Shown: positions 28,475 through 37,152, counted from the first letter of the stretch. The stretch: DNA of 64,000 bases from Hoeflea sp. (GCA_020637795.1 JACKJT010000002.1:434001-498000); one strand, 5' to 3'. A program made the numbers and translations. The notes: generated by a model from the letters alone, not told the origin.

Positions 28475-29197
28475 ATGAAATTCGATCCGCCTCTGGTCCC
28501 CGCAACCCTGATCCGCCGTTACAAGCGGTTCCTGTTCGACGCGGAGCTTCAAACGGGCGAGCGGATCACCGGCTCCTGCCCCAACACCGGCTCCATGCGC
28601 GGGCTGACAACGCCCGGATCAAGGTGCTATCTCACCCGGCATTCAGGCGGCACCCGTAAATACCCGCATGCGCTTGAACTGGTCGAGGCGGACGGCACGC
28701 TGGTCGGAATCAACACCGCGCGCCCCAACCGGCTGGTTGAGGAGGCGATCGACGATGGCCTGATCGGATCGCTCAATGGCTACGCCGAACTCAGGACCGA
28801 GCAGAAATACGGGATCAACTCGCGCATCGACATTCTCCTGAGCGACCCGAACAGGGGCCTCGCCTATGTCGAGGTCAAGAACGTGCATTTCCGCCGCAAC
28901 GGTCGTCTGGCCGAGTTTCCCGACAGCGTCACCACCCGTGGCGCCAAGCACCTTGAGGAACTCGGCGACATGGTGGAGGCTGGACACCGCGCGATAATGG
29001 TCTATCTGATCCAGCGCGGCGACGTGGACAGCCTCAGCCTGTGCCGCGACCTCGACCCCGCCTATGCAGCGGCCTTTGACCGCGCCATGAAACGCGGGGT
29101 TGAAGCTTGCGCCATACGGTGCAAGATCACATCTGAGCAAATACACGCCGAAAGGTTGGTTCCCGTTGAGGAATCCGGTCTAAACAGCGTATCATGA
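28475..29197 (+). CDS. sfsA: Sugar fermentation stimulation protein homologue SfsA
   Basis: A 240-residue SfsA-family protein. It carries SCPNTGSMRGL near the N-terminus, ALELVEADGTLVGINTARPN, RIDILLS, AYVEVKNVHF (nuclease-like Asp...Glu-x-Lys) and FPDSVTTRGAKHLEEL. The fold is a PD-(D/E)XK-like nuclease domain preceded by an OB-like domain; the cellular role is unsettled. The frame extends far upstream but ATG 28475 fits the family; GGAGC is close before it. It is 91 bases downstream of phaC. Confidence 0.93.
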   Translation: MKFDPPLVPATLIRRYKRFLFDAELQTGERITGSCPNTGSMRGLTTPGSRCYLTRHSGGTRKYPHALELVEADGTLVGINTARPNRLVEEAIDDGLIGSLNGYAELRTEQKYGINSRIDILLSDPNRGLAYVEVKNVHFRRNGRLAEFPDSVTTRGAKHLEELGDMVEAGHRAIMVYLIQRGDVDSLSLCRDLDPAYAAAFDRAMKRGVEACAIRCKITSEQIHAERLVPVEESGLNSVS

Positions 29198-29243
29198 AGT
29201 TGTGCCGGTAAAGCCGGCCGGGACAAGACAAAGCGAGCCTGCC

Positions 29244-30071
29244 ATGGTTACCTATATCGATGCCGCCTCGGCCCCGATGAAAAACACCGGCCAGATCCGG
29301 CTCTACGGCCCGGAAGGCTTCGAGGGCATGCGCAAGGCAAGCCAGATCACCGCCCGCTGCCTGGACGAACTGGTCAGCCGCGTCGCTCCCGGCGTCACCA
29401 CCAACGAGATCGATCGCTTCGTCTTCGAATTCGGCATGGACCACGGCGCCCTGCCCGCAACGCTGAATTACCGCGGCTATACCAAATCCTGCTGCACCTC
29501 GATCAATCACGTGGTCTGCCACGGCATTCCCAATGACAAGCCGCTGCGCGAAGGCGAAATCGTCAATATCGACGTGACCTATGTGCTGGATGGCTGGCAC
29601 GGCGATTCGAGCCGCATGTACCCGGTGGGCGAGATCAAGCGCGCCGCCGAACGGTTGCTGGAAATCACCCACAAGACGCTGATGCTCGGCATCGAGGCGG
29701 TCAAGCCCGGCGCCCGCACCGGCGCCATCGGCGAAGCCATCCAGAAATATGCCGAATCCGAGCGCTGTTCGGTGGTGCGCGATTTCTGCGGCCACGGCGT
29801 CGGCAAGCTGTTTCACGATGCGCCCAACATCCTGCACTACGGCCGCGCCGAAGAAGGTCCGGAAATGCGTCCGGGCATGATCTTCACCATCGAACCGATG
29901 ATCAATCTCGGCCGTCCGCACGTCAAGGTGCTCTCCGATGGCTGGACCGCCGTCACCCGGGACCGCTCGCTGACCGCGCAATACGAGCACACGATTGGCG
30001 TCACCGAGACCGGGTGCGAGATCTTCACCCTCTCGCCCGCCGGCCTCGACCGCCCCGGCTTGCCTGCATGA
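29244..30071 (+). CDS. map: Methionine aminopeptidase, type I
   Basis: A 275-residue metalloprotease that removes the initiator methionine. All five metal ligands are seen: Asp in NIDVTYVLDG and Asp in GWHGDSSRMY, His in CGHGVGKLFHDAP, Glu in FTIEPMINLG and Glu in AQYEHTIGVTETG. The N-terminal 20 residues are longer than in E. coli, as in other rhizobia. Its TGA overlaps the start of radC as ATGA, indicating coupled translation. Confidence 0.96.
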   Translation: MVTYIDAASAPMKNTGQIRLYGPEGFEGMRKASQITARCLDELVSRVAPGVTTNEIDRFVFEFGMDHGALPATLNYRGYTKSCCTSINHVVCHGIPNDKPLREGEIVNIDVTYVLDGWHGDSSRMYPVGEIKRAAERLLEITHKTLMLGIEAVKPGARTGAIGEAIQKYAESERCSVVRDFCGHGVGKLFHDAPNILHYGRAEEGPEMRPGMIFTIEPMINLGRPHVKVLSDGWTAVTRDRSLTAQYEHTIGVTETGCEIFTLSPAGLDRPGLPA

Positions 30072-30916
30072 CGTCACGCCGTCGCCCAGGTCTGGATGAA
30101 CAGGGCCCGGATGGCGACGGACCAGTCGATACGAACGAAGATCACGCGCCGCAGGACGAGCGCAATTATTTTGCCGAAAGCCGCCAGGGCAAGACCCGCG
30201 GACGGGCGCTGGAACCCGGTCCGGGTCCGGCAGCTGCCGCACCCGACGAACATTTTCACGGTCATCGCGACCGGCTCAGGCAGCGCTTCCGCGAAAGCGG
30301 CGACCGGGCGCTGGCCGACTACGAATTGCTCGAATTGCTGCTGTTCAGGCTCATTCCCCGCCGGGACACCAAGCCGATCGCCAAGGCGCTGCTGGCCAGG
30401 TTCGGATCCCTGCCGGAAGTGCTTGGCGCGCCGGCCCACCTGCTCACCGAGGCCAAGGGCGTCGGCGACAGCGTCGCAACCGAACTCAAGCTCACCGCTG
30501 CCATTGCCCACCGCATGCTCAAGGGCGAACTCAAGGGCCGCCAGGTGCTGGCCTCATGGACTTCGGTGATCGAGTACTGCCGCGCGGCGATGGCCTTCGA
30601 GGCGCGCGAACAGTTCCGCGTGCTGTTTCTCGACAAGAAGAACGCGCTGATCGCTGACGAGGTCCAGCAGACCGGAACCGTCGATCATACGCCGGTTTAT
30701 CCGCGCGAGGTGGTCAAGCGGGCGCTGGAACTCTCCGCCACCGCGCTCATCCTGGTCCACAACCATCCGTCCGGCGACCCCACGCCGTCGCGCGCCGATA
30801 TCGAGATGACCAAGCTGATCATCGACACCGCCCGGCCGCTGGGCATCACCGTCCACGACCACATCATCATCGGCAAGGACGGCCACGCCAGCCTCAAGGG
30901 CCTGAAACTGATCTAG
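30068..30916 (+). CDS. radC: RadC/DUF2466 family JAB domain protein
   Basis: A 282-residue protein. About 60 N-terminal residues are charged and disordered; then a helix-hairpin-helix-like part (LLELLLFRLIPRRDTKPIAK...LTEAKGVGD) and the RadC/JAB-MPN metalloprotease-like domain with HNHPSGDPTPSRAD near residue 237, which carries the His, His, Asp zinc site. Despite its name the family has no proven role in DNA repair. The start ATG overlaps the map stop by four bases. Its TAG stop lies inside the left end of an inverted repeat. Confidence 0.94.
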   Translation: MTSRRRPGLDEQGPDGDGPVDTNEDHAPQDERNYFAESRQGKTRGRALEPGPGPAAAAPDEHFHGHRDRLRQRFRESGDRALADYELLELLLFRLIPRRDTKPIAKALLARFGSLPEVLGAPAHLLTEAKGVGDSVATELKLTAAIAHRMLKGELKGRQVLASWTSVIEYCRAAMAFEAREQFRVLFLDKKNALIADEVQQTGTVDHTPVYPREVVKRALELSATALILVHNHPSGDPTPSRADIEMTKLIIDTARPLGITVHDHIIIGKDGHASLKGLKLI

Positions 30917-31029
30917 AGTCTTTCAGTTTTACGTTGAAACAAAACTCATCAAAAAACGCGTTCGAAAACAACAGCATGTTGTTTGAGAGGCAGCGATTTT
31001 TGATTCCATCTAAACCTGAAATACTCTAG
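30913..31029. repeat. 117-bp imperfect inverted-repeat element between radC and phrB
   Basis: The left end (30913-30940) and the reverse complement of the right end (31002-31029) match in 22 of 28 positions, both beginning CTAGAGT.TTTCAG. An inner perfect stem AAACAACA/TGTTGTTT lies at 30966-30984. The terminal CTAG supplies the TAG stop of radC on one strand and of the photolyase on the other. I recall similar CTAGAG-TTTCA palindromes scattered in rhizobial genomes, so this is probably a REP or MITE-like element; it could also end both transcripts. Confidence 0.65.
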
Positions 31030-32603
31030 CCGGATGCAGCTTCGTCCCAGCCCCGCATTTCGGGACTTTCGAGAAACCGCCGGGAATCGGCCCGGACCTC
31101 GTCGAGCCGCTCGGGCTTCATCTTGCCGAGCGACCCCATGATCAGCCCCATGCGGTGGTTCTGTCTCAGCAGGTTTTCGTTCTCCGAGAGGAAATTCCAG
31201 TAGAGATAATTGAACGGACAGGCCTTCTCGCCGCTTTTCCGCTTCACATCGAACCGGCAGGAGCCGCAGTAATCGCTCATCTTGTTGATGTAGGCGCCTG
31301 ATGCCGCATAGGGCTTGGAGGCGACGAAGCCGCCGTCAGCGAACAGGGCCATGCCCACCACATTGGGCATTTCCACCCATTCATAGGCGTCGGAATAGAC
31401 GACCAGGAACCACTCCTGAACCTCACGCGGATCGACGCCCGCAATCAGGCAGAAATTGCCGATCACCATCAGCCGCTGGATATGATGCGCATAGGCGTTC
31501 GATCTGGTTTCCGATATCGCCTGGTTTAGGCAGTTCATCGCCGTCTTGCCGGTCCAGAAGAAACCCGGCAACGGCCGCGTGGCATCCAGAGCATTGGCAA
31601 GCGCATAATCTGGCATCTTCAGCCAGTACACACCGCGGATGAATTCGCGCCAGCCGATGATCTGGCGGATGAAGCCTTCCACTGCGTTGAGCGGGGCCAG
31701 GCCGTCCCGGTAGGCTGCTTCCGCCTTTTCGCAGCACTCTCTCGGATCGAGCAGACCACAGTTCATCAGCGTCGAGAGATGGCTGTGGAACAGCAGCGGC
31801 TCACCCTGCTTCATCGCATCCTGCCAGTCCCCGAAGCAGGCAAGCGCCTCGGTCATGAACCAGTCGAGATAGGCCACAGCGCCGGCCCGGGTGACGGGAT
31901 AGTCGAACGGTTCGAGATCGCCGAAATGGTCTTCGAACCGTTCGGCGACCAGCTCGATGACCTCTCGGGTCACACTGTCAGGAGGAAACTTCGGCCTCAA
32001 CGGAACCTTGATCGAATCGGGCAGCGTTTTCCTGTTGTCAGCGTCATAGTTCCACTGTCCACCTTCGGGCTCGCCGTCCGCCATAAGGTAGCCGGTGCGC
32101 CGGCGCATCTCGCGGTAGAAATACTCCATCCGCAGCGATTTCGGCTGCCCGCCGCTGTCGGTCGTGGCCCAGCTAACAAAATCCTCGTGGCTTGCCAGAA
32201 ACCGGGTGTCGGCAAGGATATCGAGATCCACGTCGAGTTCCTCGCGCCAGCTCTCTGCGGCCTCGAGCACCCTCATTTCGGACGGCTCGGTCAGGACCAC
32301 GCGGCTTGCCCCGTGCCGCTCCACCGCTTCGGCCAGCGCGGCGCCGAAGTCACCGGGATTGCCCTTCGCATCAAGACACAGATAATCGACCGTGAAACCT
32401 TCGTCGCGCAGGTCTTCGGCAAAATGCCGCATGGCCGAGAACAGGAAGGCGATCTTCTTCTTGTGATGCCTGACAGAAGTGGCCTCGGCCATTACCTCGG
32501 CCATGAAGATCACGTCGGTGTCGGCCCGGGCATCCTCAAGGCTTGAAATCCCGCGCGACAACTGATCGCCAAGGACAAACCGCAACACTCGCTTCTCTTG
32601 CAT
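31026..32603 (-). CDS. phrB: Iron-sulfur bacterial cryptochrome/photolyase (PhrB-like)
   Basis: A 525-residue protein of the FeS-BCP group, whose best-known member, Agrobacterium PhrB, repairs (6-4) photoproducts using FAD, a lumazine antenna and a 4Fe-4S cluster. The N-terminal Rossmann domain (FVLGDQLSRG) is followed by the helical FAD domain. Four cysteines, Cys358 (AMNCLNQ), Cys446 and Cys449 (DYCGSCRF) and Cys462 (KACPFNY), match the cluster ligands of PhrB with a constant shift of eight. Stop TAG is shared with the inverted repeat. It is convergent with radC. Confidence 0.94.
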   Translation of the reverse strand: MQEKRVLRFVLGDQLSRGISSLEDARADTDVIFMAEVMAEATSVRHHKKKIAFLFSAMRHFAEDLRDEGFTVDYLCLDAKGNPGDFGAALAEAVERHGASRVVLTEPSEMRVLEAAESWREELDVDLDILADTRFLASHEDFVSWATTDSGGQPKSLRMEYFYREMRRRTGYLMADGEPEGGQWNYDADNRKTLPDSIKVPLRPKFPPDSVTREVIELVAERFEDHFGDLEPFDYPVTRAGAVAYLDWFMTEALACFGDWQDAMKQGEPLLFHSHLSTLMNCGLLDPRECCEKAEAAYRDGLAPLNAVEGFIRQIIGWREFIRGVYWLKMPDYALANALDATRPLPGFFWTGKTAMNCLNQAISETRSNAYAHHIQRLMVIGNFCLIAGVDPREVQEWFLVVYSDAYEWVEMPNVVGMALFADGGFVASKPYAASGAYINKMSDYCGSCRFDVKRKSGEKACPFNYLYWNFLSENENLLRQNHRMGLIMGSLGKMKPERLDEVRADSRRFLESPEMRGWDEAASG

Positions 32604-32745
32604 AGGAACTCCGGCACAAACATTTGCTTCACACCCGTCCGGACGTGGTCACTCATGCTTACGAGGCTTGAGCGCGCATGGATTGTTTGCTGAAGAAGCA
32701 ATGTGGACGCCGCCCGCGCACCGACACCGATCAGGGCGCAGAACG

Positions 32746-32772
32746 CAAAAACGCCGGAGCAAGGCTCCGGCG
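32746..32772 (-). terminator. Intrinsic terminator of tig
   Basis: A perfect nine-pair stem (32752-32760 with 32764-32772) with AAG loop is followed by five T on the minus strand, 28 bases after the tig stop. Confidence 0.88.
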
Positions 32773-32799
32773 CTTTCAGACTTTGATATCGGACAGGGC

Positions 32800-34221
32800 T
32801 TACTCGGAAGCCGCGTCGTCCTTCTTGGCGGCCTTCTTCTTAGGCGCAGCCTTTTTCTTCGCGGCCGGCTTTTCCGAAGCTTCTGCCTCGTCCTCGGCCA
32901 TCAGTTCATCCTTCGACACCGACTTGTCCGTCACGTCGATGACGGTCAACAGGTGATCGATGGTCTTTTCTTCAAAGATCGGGGCGCGCAGCGATGCAAC
33001 GGCACCGGGAGTCTTCTGGAAATACTCGTAGATTTCCTTTTCCTGACCCGGGAACCTGCGAACCTGCTCGAACAGCGAGCGCTGCAGTTCATCGTCGCTG
33101 ACCTGAACGCCGGCTTCCTCGCCGATCTTCGACAGCACCAGTCCGAGACGCACGCGGCGTTCGGCCAGCGCACGGTATTCTTCGCGGGCTGCCTCTTCGG
33201 TCGTGTCCTCATCGGCGAATGTCTTGCCGTTGTCAGACAGCTCCTGGTTGATCTGGCGCCAGATGCTTTCGAATTCGGCGTCGACCAGCTTGGACGGCGT
33301 ATCGAACTTGTGCGCTTCGTCGAGCTGATCGAGGATCTGCCGCTTCAGCTTCTGGCGCGTCACCTGGCCATACTGGTCTTCGATCTGCGAACGGACGATC
33401 TCGCGCAGCTTGTCAGCCGAATCGAGGCCCAGCGTCTTGGCCAGCTCGTCGTTGATTTCCAGTGCGCCCGGAGCGGCAACCGCCTTGACCTTGATGTCGA
33501 AGGTGGCTTCCTTGCCGGCAAGATGGGCTGCCTGGTAGTCCGCCGGGAACGTGACCTTGATCACCTTCTCGTCGCCTTCCTTCAGGCCAACCAGCTGCTC
33601 TTCGAAGCCGGGGATGAAGCGGTTCGAACCGATGACCAGTTCTGCATCCTGATCGGCGCCGCCTTCGAAGGGCTCGCCGTCAAGCTTGCCAAGGTAATCG
33701 ATCGTCACCTTATCGCCGTCAGCTGCCTTGCCCTTCTTGGGCTCGAAAGTGCGGCTGTTCTCGGCAACGCGAAGCACCTGCTCCTCGACTTCCTCGGCCG
33801 GCACTTCGACGACTTCGCGGACAACCTTGACCTTCGACATGTCAGCGAGCTCGAAGGCCGGAATGACTTCATAGGCCATGGTGAATTCGAAATCGGCCGA
33901 ACCGCTGAGGATCGCGTCGGCTTCCTTCTCGTCCTCGGTCATCGAGATTTCGGGCTGGGTAGCCGAACGCTCGCCACGCTCTGCCAGGATCGAGGCCGGC
34001 TTTTCCTGGATCATCTCGTTGACGAGCTGCGCCATGATCGACTTGCCGTAGACCTTCTTCAGATGCGAGATCGGCACCTTGCCGGGGCGAAACCCCTTGA
34101 TCTGCATCTTGCCCTTGGCTTCGGCAAGCTTCTCGTTCATCTGCGATGCCATATCCGCGGCGGGAACGACAATCTTCAATTCGCGCTTCAGCCCTTCGGC
34201 AAGCGTTTCGGTAACCTGCAT
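32800..34221 (-). CDS. tig: Trigger factor
   Basis: A 473-residue ribosome-bound chaperone and prolyl isomerase. The N-terminal ribosome-binding domain holds GFRPGKVPISHLKKVYGK (family GFRxGKxP motif); the FKBP-type PPIase domain is about 150-245 (GDKVTIDYLGKLDGEPFEGG); the C-terminal chaperone arms follow. The last 25 residues are a Lys-Ala-rich tail (AKKKAAPKKKAAKK) not found in E. coli Tig. The frame is open to 34311, but ATG 34221 (MQVTETLAEGLKRE) is the family start with AAGG eight bases upstream. Confidence 0.96.
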   Translation of the reverse strand: MQVTETLAEGLKRELKIVVPAADMASQMNEKLAEAKGKMQIKGFRPGKVPISHLKKVYGKSIMAQLVNEMIQEKPASILAERGERSATQPEISMTEDEKEADAILSGSADFEFTMAYEVIPAFELADMSKVKVVREVVEVPAEEVEEQVLRVAENSRTFEPKKGKAADGDKVTIDYLGKLDGEPFEGGADQDAELVIGSNRFIPGFEEQLVGLKEGDEKVIKVTFPADYQAAHLAGKEATFDIKVKAVAAPGALEINDELAKTLGLDSADKLREIVRSQIEDQYGQVTRQKLKRQILDQLDEAHKFDTPSKLVDAEFESIWRQINQELSDNGKTFADEDTTEEAAREEYRALAERRVRLGLVLSKIGEEAGVQVSDDELQRSLFEQVRRFPGQEKEIYEYFQKTPGAVASLRAPIFEEKTIDHLLTVIDVTDKSVSKDELMAEDEAEASEKPAAKKKAAPKKKAAKKDDAASE

Positions 34222-34400
34222 GTTCAAACCTTCATTTCCTCGCGACTGCGACCGTTCGGGTTGGCCCCGCGACTGGGCCGGTTTTCCGGCGTCGCTTGTG
34301 GCTTTCTTCATTGTAAGCCCCAGACCGGATCAACCGGCTGAACGCCCTTCGTGCTTGCCCTGCCGTCCGATGCCAGGCGGCAATCGGACCGGACTGTATC

Positions 34401-34485
<85 letters not shown>

Positions 34486-34635
34486 TCTTAGGGCCGCAAA
34501 ACCACGCTCGCGCGAGGCGACCCTGAACGCGGTCGCTCTATATCACCCGATTGCCGGTGATCAAAGGAAAAATCACCCTCAGTGTCAGGGATTTTGGGCG
34601 CGGATGCCGCGCCGTACCGATTTGAAGCCGGCTTT

Positions 34636-35244
34636 TCAGTAAAGCGGCTCCTCGTAAAGGGTCTCGCCGTCGATCATAAGGCGGGCAATCTGCGGTTCGC
34701 CATCCTCTGACACGCGAACTGCGACCGTGGTTCGGCCCGCGTTCTGGGCTTTTTCGATTTCCAGCCCCTCGCCTTCAGGCACGTAGTAGCGTTCGATGCC
34801 GAAACGCAGCGAGCCGATCGAATTCAATCCGTTGCCTGGCCCCGCAACGGTAATCCGCGCCGGCAGCGACCGTAATACCACGTCCCCCTCGGCCATCGCC
34901 GAGGGCTTGGAGAAGCTCGCAGCCCTGGCGACATATGTGCCATCACTTCCCGGCGCCAGGATCAGCCACACCGGCGCGCTCGTGTCTTGCGCGGGCCATC
35001 CGCCCTCCACGAGACCTACGTCTATCGACGAGACGTCGGTGTAGCCGAGCCGGACATAATCCCCGCGCATCAGGTCCCGCGGATCGACCGGTTCGGTCTT
35101 CAGCACGATTTCGCGTCCGTCCCTGAGAATCGCCGCCCTGTGCTCGATCGCCAGCGCCAGGGTTCCAAGCAGAACCACGCCCGACACGATCGCTGCCAGC
35201 AAAGGATTGAGCCGCCACCGCAGGAGTTGCCCGAGATCGGTCAT
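34636..35244 (-). CDS. GDYXXLXY domain membrane protein
   Basis: A 202-residue protein with one N-terminal membrane helix (about 12-32) and a large outside domain carrying the name-giving GDYVRLGY near residue 62. A second conserved segment is LRFGIERYYVPEGEGLEIE. The domain is almost always encoded beside DUF2157 or DUF4401 membrane proteins, as here; function unknown. The ATG overlaps the stop of the upstream DUF2157 gene as ATGA, which indicates coupled synthesis of a complex. Confidence 0.92.
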   Translation of the reverse strand: MTDLGQLLRWRLNPLLAAIVSGVVLLGTLALAIEHRAAILRDGREIVLKTEPVDPRDLMRGDYVRLGYTDVSSIDVGLVEGGWPAQDTSAPVWLILAPGSDGTYVARAASFSKPSAMAEGDVVLRSLPARITVAGPGNGLNSIGSLRFGIERYYVPEGEGLEIEKAQNAGRTTVAVRVSEDGEPQIARLMIDGETLYEEPLY

Positions 35245-36347
35245 GACCGCCCCTCCGCCTTCTTGAACCGCTTTTCGATCTTCATCACCGCGAATGCGAT
35301 GATGGCCAGCACCAGCCCGCCCAGGAACAGGAACCCGGAGCTTCCCAGCAGCGATCCAAGTGTTTCGCTGACCACGTAGACCGTCTCGCAGGCGAAGGCG
35401 AAATAGGCAAACCGCCGTACCAGCCGGTTTTCGCCGCCAGCCACGGCCAGCAGCGCGACGCTCATCACCAGGATGAGCGCCGCCAGCGCCAGTTCGACCG
35501 CCAGTGAGGGATTGTCGAGCATGGCCTGGATCAGTCCGAGCCCGGAGAGCAGCATGACCGCGCCATAGGCCGACAAGACACCATGCCGGGCGATGGCATT
35601 GCCGAACAGATTGGGCAAAAACGATCCGGCACCAAACGCGGCCGCGCCTAGCGCCGCCAGCACGTAGCCGGGTTCAAGATCGGTTGTGTCATAGACGATC
35701 CACATCATCCAGCAGATCAGCAGCAGGGCCGAGAGATGCCCGGCGATCACCGAACGGGACCGCCAGGCCGATAAACCGGTCGCCAGGGCGAGCGCCAGAA
35801 CGGTCACGTAGGCCGAGACAGGGACACCCGGACGCGCATCGAAGATCGACAGGTCGGCAAACAGATATCCGAATCCCAGCAGGCCGGCGCCGATCGCGGC
35901 CATGGCCGAGGAGAAGGACAGCGACACCACCAGCGCGGCCAGAGCCCATGTCAGCATGAATGCCGCTTCGTCGCCACTCAGATGATACATCTGCCCGACG
36001 AGTGCCACTCCCGCCCCGTAGCACAGCAGCGTGAACACCAGGGCTGCCTCGGCGAGCCCGCCTGAACCCCGCCGCAGCGCCAGCGCCGCCACGACAAGGC
36101 CGCCCGCTATAAAGACAAGGATGCAGATCACCCGCATCAGCCGCGGGATCAATTCCCAGTTCGCCGCAATCAGTGCAATCACCGCCGCACCAAACAGCAC
36201 CGCGGCGAGCACCGCCAGCACACTGGACAGGCTGAAGCCGGTGTGACGCCGGTCATGATCCGCCAGCAGGATGTCCCCCTGCCCGGGCTGCAAAAGCCCG
36301 TTTCGGGTCCACTGGTCAATCTCTCGGGACAGGTACCTTCGAAACAT
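35241..36347 (-). CDS. DUF2157 domain integral membrane protein
   Basis: A 368-residue protein. The first 45 residues are soluble (RYLSREIDQWTRNGLLQPGQGDIL, the DUF2157 start), followed by about ten or more closely spaced membrane helices. No catalytic motif is visible. The family is bacterial, poorly studied, and typically paired with a GDYXXLXY protein, which follows directly with a four-base overlap. It is divergent from the first DUF1127 gene across 293 bases. Confidence 0.9.
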   Translation of the reverse strand: MFRRYLSREIDQWTRNGLLQPGQGDILLADHDRRHTGFSLSSVLAVLAAVLFGAAVIALIAANWELIPRLMRVICILVFIAGGLVVAALALRRGSGGLAEAALVFTLLCYGAGVALVGQMYHLSGDEAAFMLTWALAALVVSLSFSSAMAAIGAGLLGFGYLFADLSIFDARPGVPVSAYVTVLALALATGLSAWRSRSVIAGHLSALLLICWMMWIVYDTTDLEPGYVLAALGAAAFGAGSFLPNLFGNAIARHGVLSAYGAVMLLSGLGLIQAMLDNPSLAVELALAALILVMSVALLAVAGGENRLVRRFAYFAFACETVYVVSETLGSLLGSSGFLFLGGLVLAIIAFAVMKIEKRFKKAEGRS

Positions 36348-36545
36348 GGCGCGATTCTTTCACTCGAGAGCCGGCGATTCTCTCCTTGAAGGAGCCGAAA
36401 TCGAGATTACATCAATCCGGCGTGCGAACAACGGCGGGATTAAAGGCAGTTTGCCTCCCATTACGCCGGAGTTGCACAGCTTTGAGGCAAACATGACCGA
36501 TTTACGCCTCAGTCATGCAATTTCGGAATAGCTTCCATGATGATA

Positions 36546-36580
36546 TTGCACTGCACAAATCGATTGAATGCACCTACATT
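36546..36580 (+). promoter_or_regulatory. Conserved DUF1127 promoter/operator, copy 1
   Basis: TTGCACTGCACAAA at 36546-36559, nine bases, then TGCACCTACATT at 36569-36580. The first box contains a T-N11-A dyad (TTG...CAA), the type of site bound by LysR regulators. CTACAT is a plausible -10 with CTGCAC as -35 at 17 bases. Two more copies precede the other DUF1127 genes at the same spacing. The coding region starts 61 bases downstream. Confidence 0.75.
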
Positions 36581-36640
36581 CAATTCATCGGGACGCCACG
36601 GTGGCGAACCGGACAACAGCAGGACAAGGGAAGGTCGCCA

Positions 36641-36781
36641 ATGAAACTGATCCAATCCTACGCCAGCTGGCGGAAATACCGCGAAACCTGCGTCGAGCTG
36701 AACCGGCTCTCCGAACGCGAGTTGAGCGACATCGGCATGACACGGGGCGATATTCCATTCGCCGCACGGCGCGCCATATAA
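36641..36781 (+). CDS. DUF1127 small protein 1 (CcaF1-like position)
   Basis: A 46-residue, basic protein: it has Trp10, Tyr13, and the DUF1127 core LNRLSERELSDIGMTRGDIPF. DUF1127 proteins of this size in Rhodobacter (CcaF1) and Agrobacterium bind RNA and affect sRNA processing and RNA turnover. AAGG lies seven bases before ATG 36641. It is followed directly by three hairpins with CCTCCTCC loops, the last being the terminator, so the mRNA and the sRNAs are probably one primary transcript. It closely resembles the second copy (shared RGDIPF.ARR end). Confidence 0.9.
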   Translation: MKLIQSYASWRKYRETCVELNRLSERELSDIGMTRGDIPFAARRAI

Positions 36782-36798
36782 GAGTTTCAGGAATTCGG

Positions 36799-36829
36799 AG
36801 CGGCCTCCTCCTCCTCCCAAAAAGCCGCT
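36799..36829 (+). ncRNA. Cuckoo/CcsR-like anti-Shine-Dalgarno hairpin 1
   Basis: AGCGGC (36799-36804) pairs with GCCGCT (36824-36829). The loop starts with CTCCTCCTCCTCCC and, with the last stem base, carries four overlapping CCTCC units. It lies 18 bases after the DUF1127 stop. The layout matches CcsR RNAs of Rhodobacter, which are processed from the mRNA of a DUF1127 gene. Confidence 0.75.
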
Positions 36830-36836
36830 TCGATGT

Positions 36837-36869
36837 GACTGGTGTTCATCCTCCTCCCGGACATCAGTC
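36837..36869 (+). ncRNA. Cuckoo/CcsR-like anti-Shine-Dalgarno hairpin 2
   Basis: GACTGGTGTT (36837-36846) pairs with GACATCAGTC (36860-36869), ten pairs including two G-U wobbles. The 13-base loop is CATCCTCCTCCCG, exposing CCTCCTCC. It differs in stem sequence from hairpins 1 and 3 while the loop is kept, which suggests selection on the loop. Confidence 0.8.
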
Positions 36870-36879
36870 TCCCAAAATG

Positions 36880-36921
36880 ACGCCCACCGGATCCTCCTCC
36901 CCCGGTGGGCGTTATTTTTTT
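36880..36921 (+). ncRNA. Cuckoo/CcsR-like hairpin 3, also the intrinsic terminator
   Basis: ACGCCCACCGG (36880-36890) pairs perfectly with CCGGTGGGCGT (36902-36912). The loop is ATCCTCCTCCC, and TATTTTTTT follows, so it both ends the transcript and repeats the anti-Shine-Dalgarno loop. An Rho-independent terminator with this loop is typical of the last member of a cuckoo RNA array. Confidence 0.85.
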
Positions 36922-37117
36922 GGCCGGATACACCTTTTCAAGCCAACGACCTTCCGCCTTGCCTAGACGCCTGGCAGCCAAGCGGCTATGCGCCCGCACG
37001 GTGCCGGCCTGCGGGGCTTCGGCACAGTTGCCTGGCGGCGACCCATGCAAATTTACGATCATTAACAAGAGTTTATTAAGGTGCCTTGCAGAAATCGCAT
37101 GGCTCCTTTGCAATCTT

Positions 37118-37152
37118 TTGCACTGCACAAACTTATCGTCTGCACCTATATC
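37118..37152 (+). promoter_or_regulatory. Conserved DUF1127 promoter/operator, copy 2
   Basis: TTGCACTGCACAAA at 37118-37131 and TGCACCTATAT at 37141-37151, with the same 23-base offset between box starts as copies 1 and 3. The first box is identical to copy 1; the -10 CTATAT is the best of the three. Confidence 0.78.

Noticed and set aside
36804..36901. CCTCC runs as meaningless low-complexity sequence
   Set aside because: Each run sits exactly in a hairpin loop and stems are unrelated in sequence, which chance would not give three times in 120 bases.
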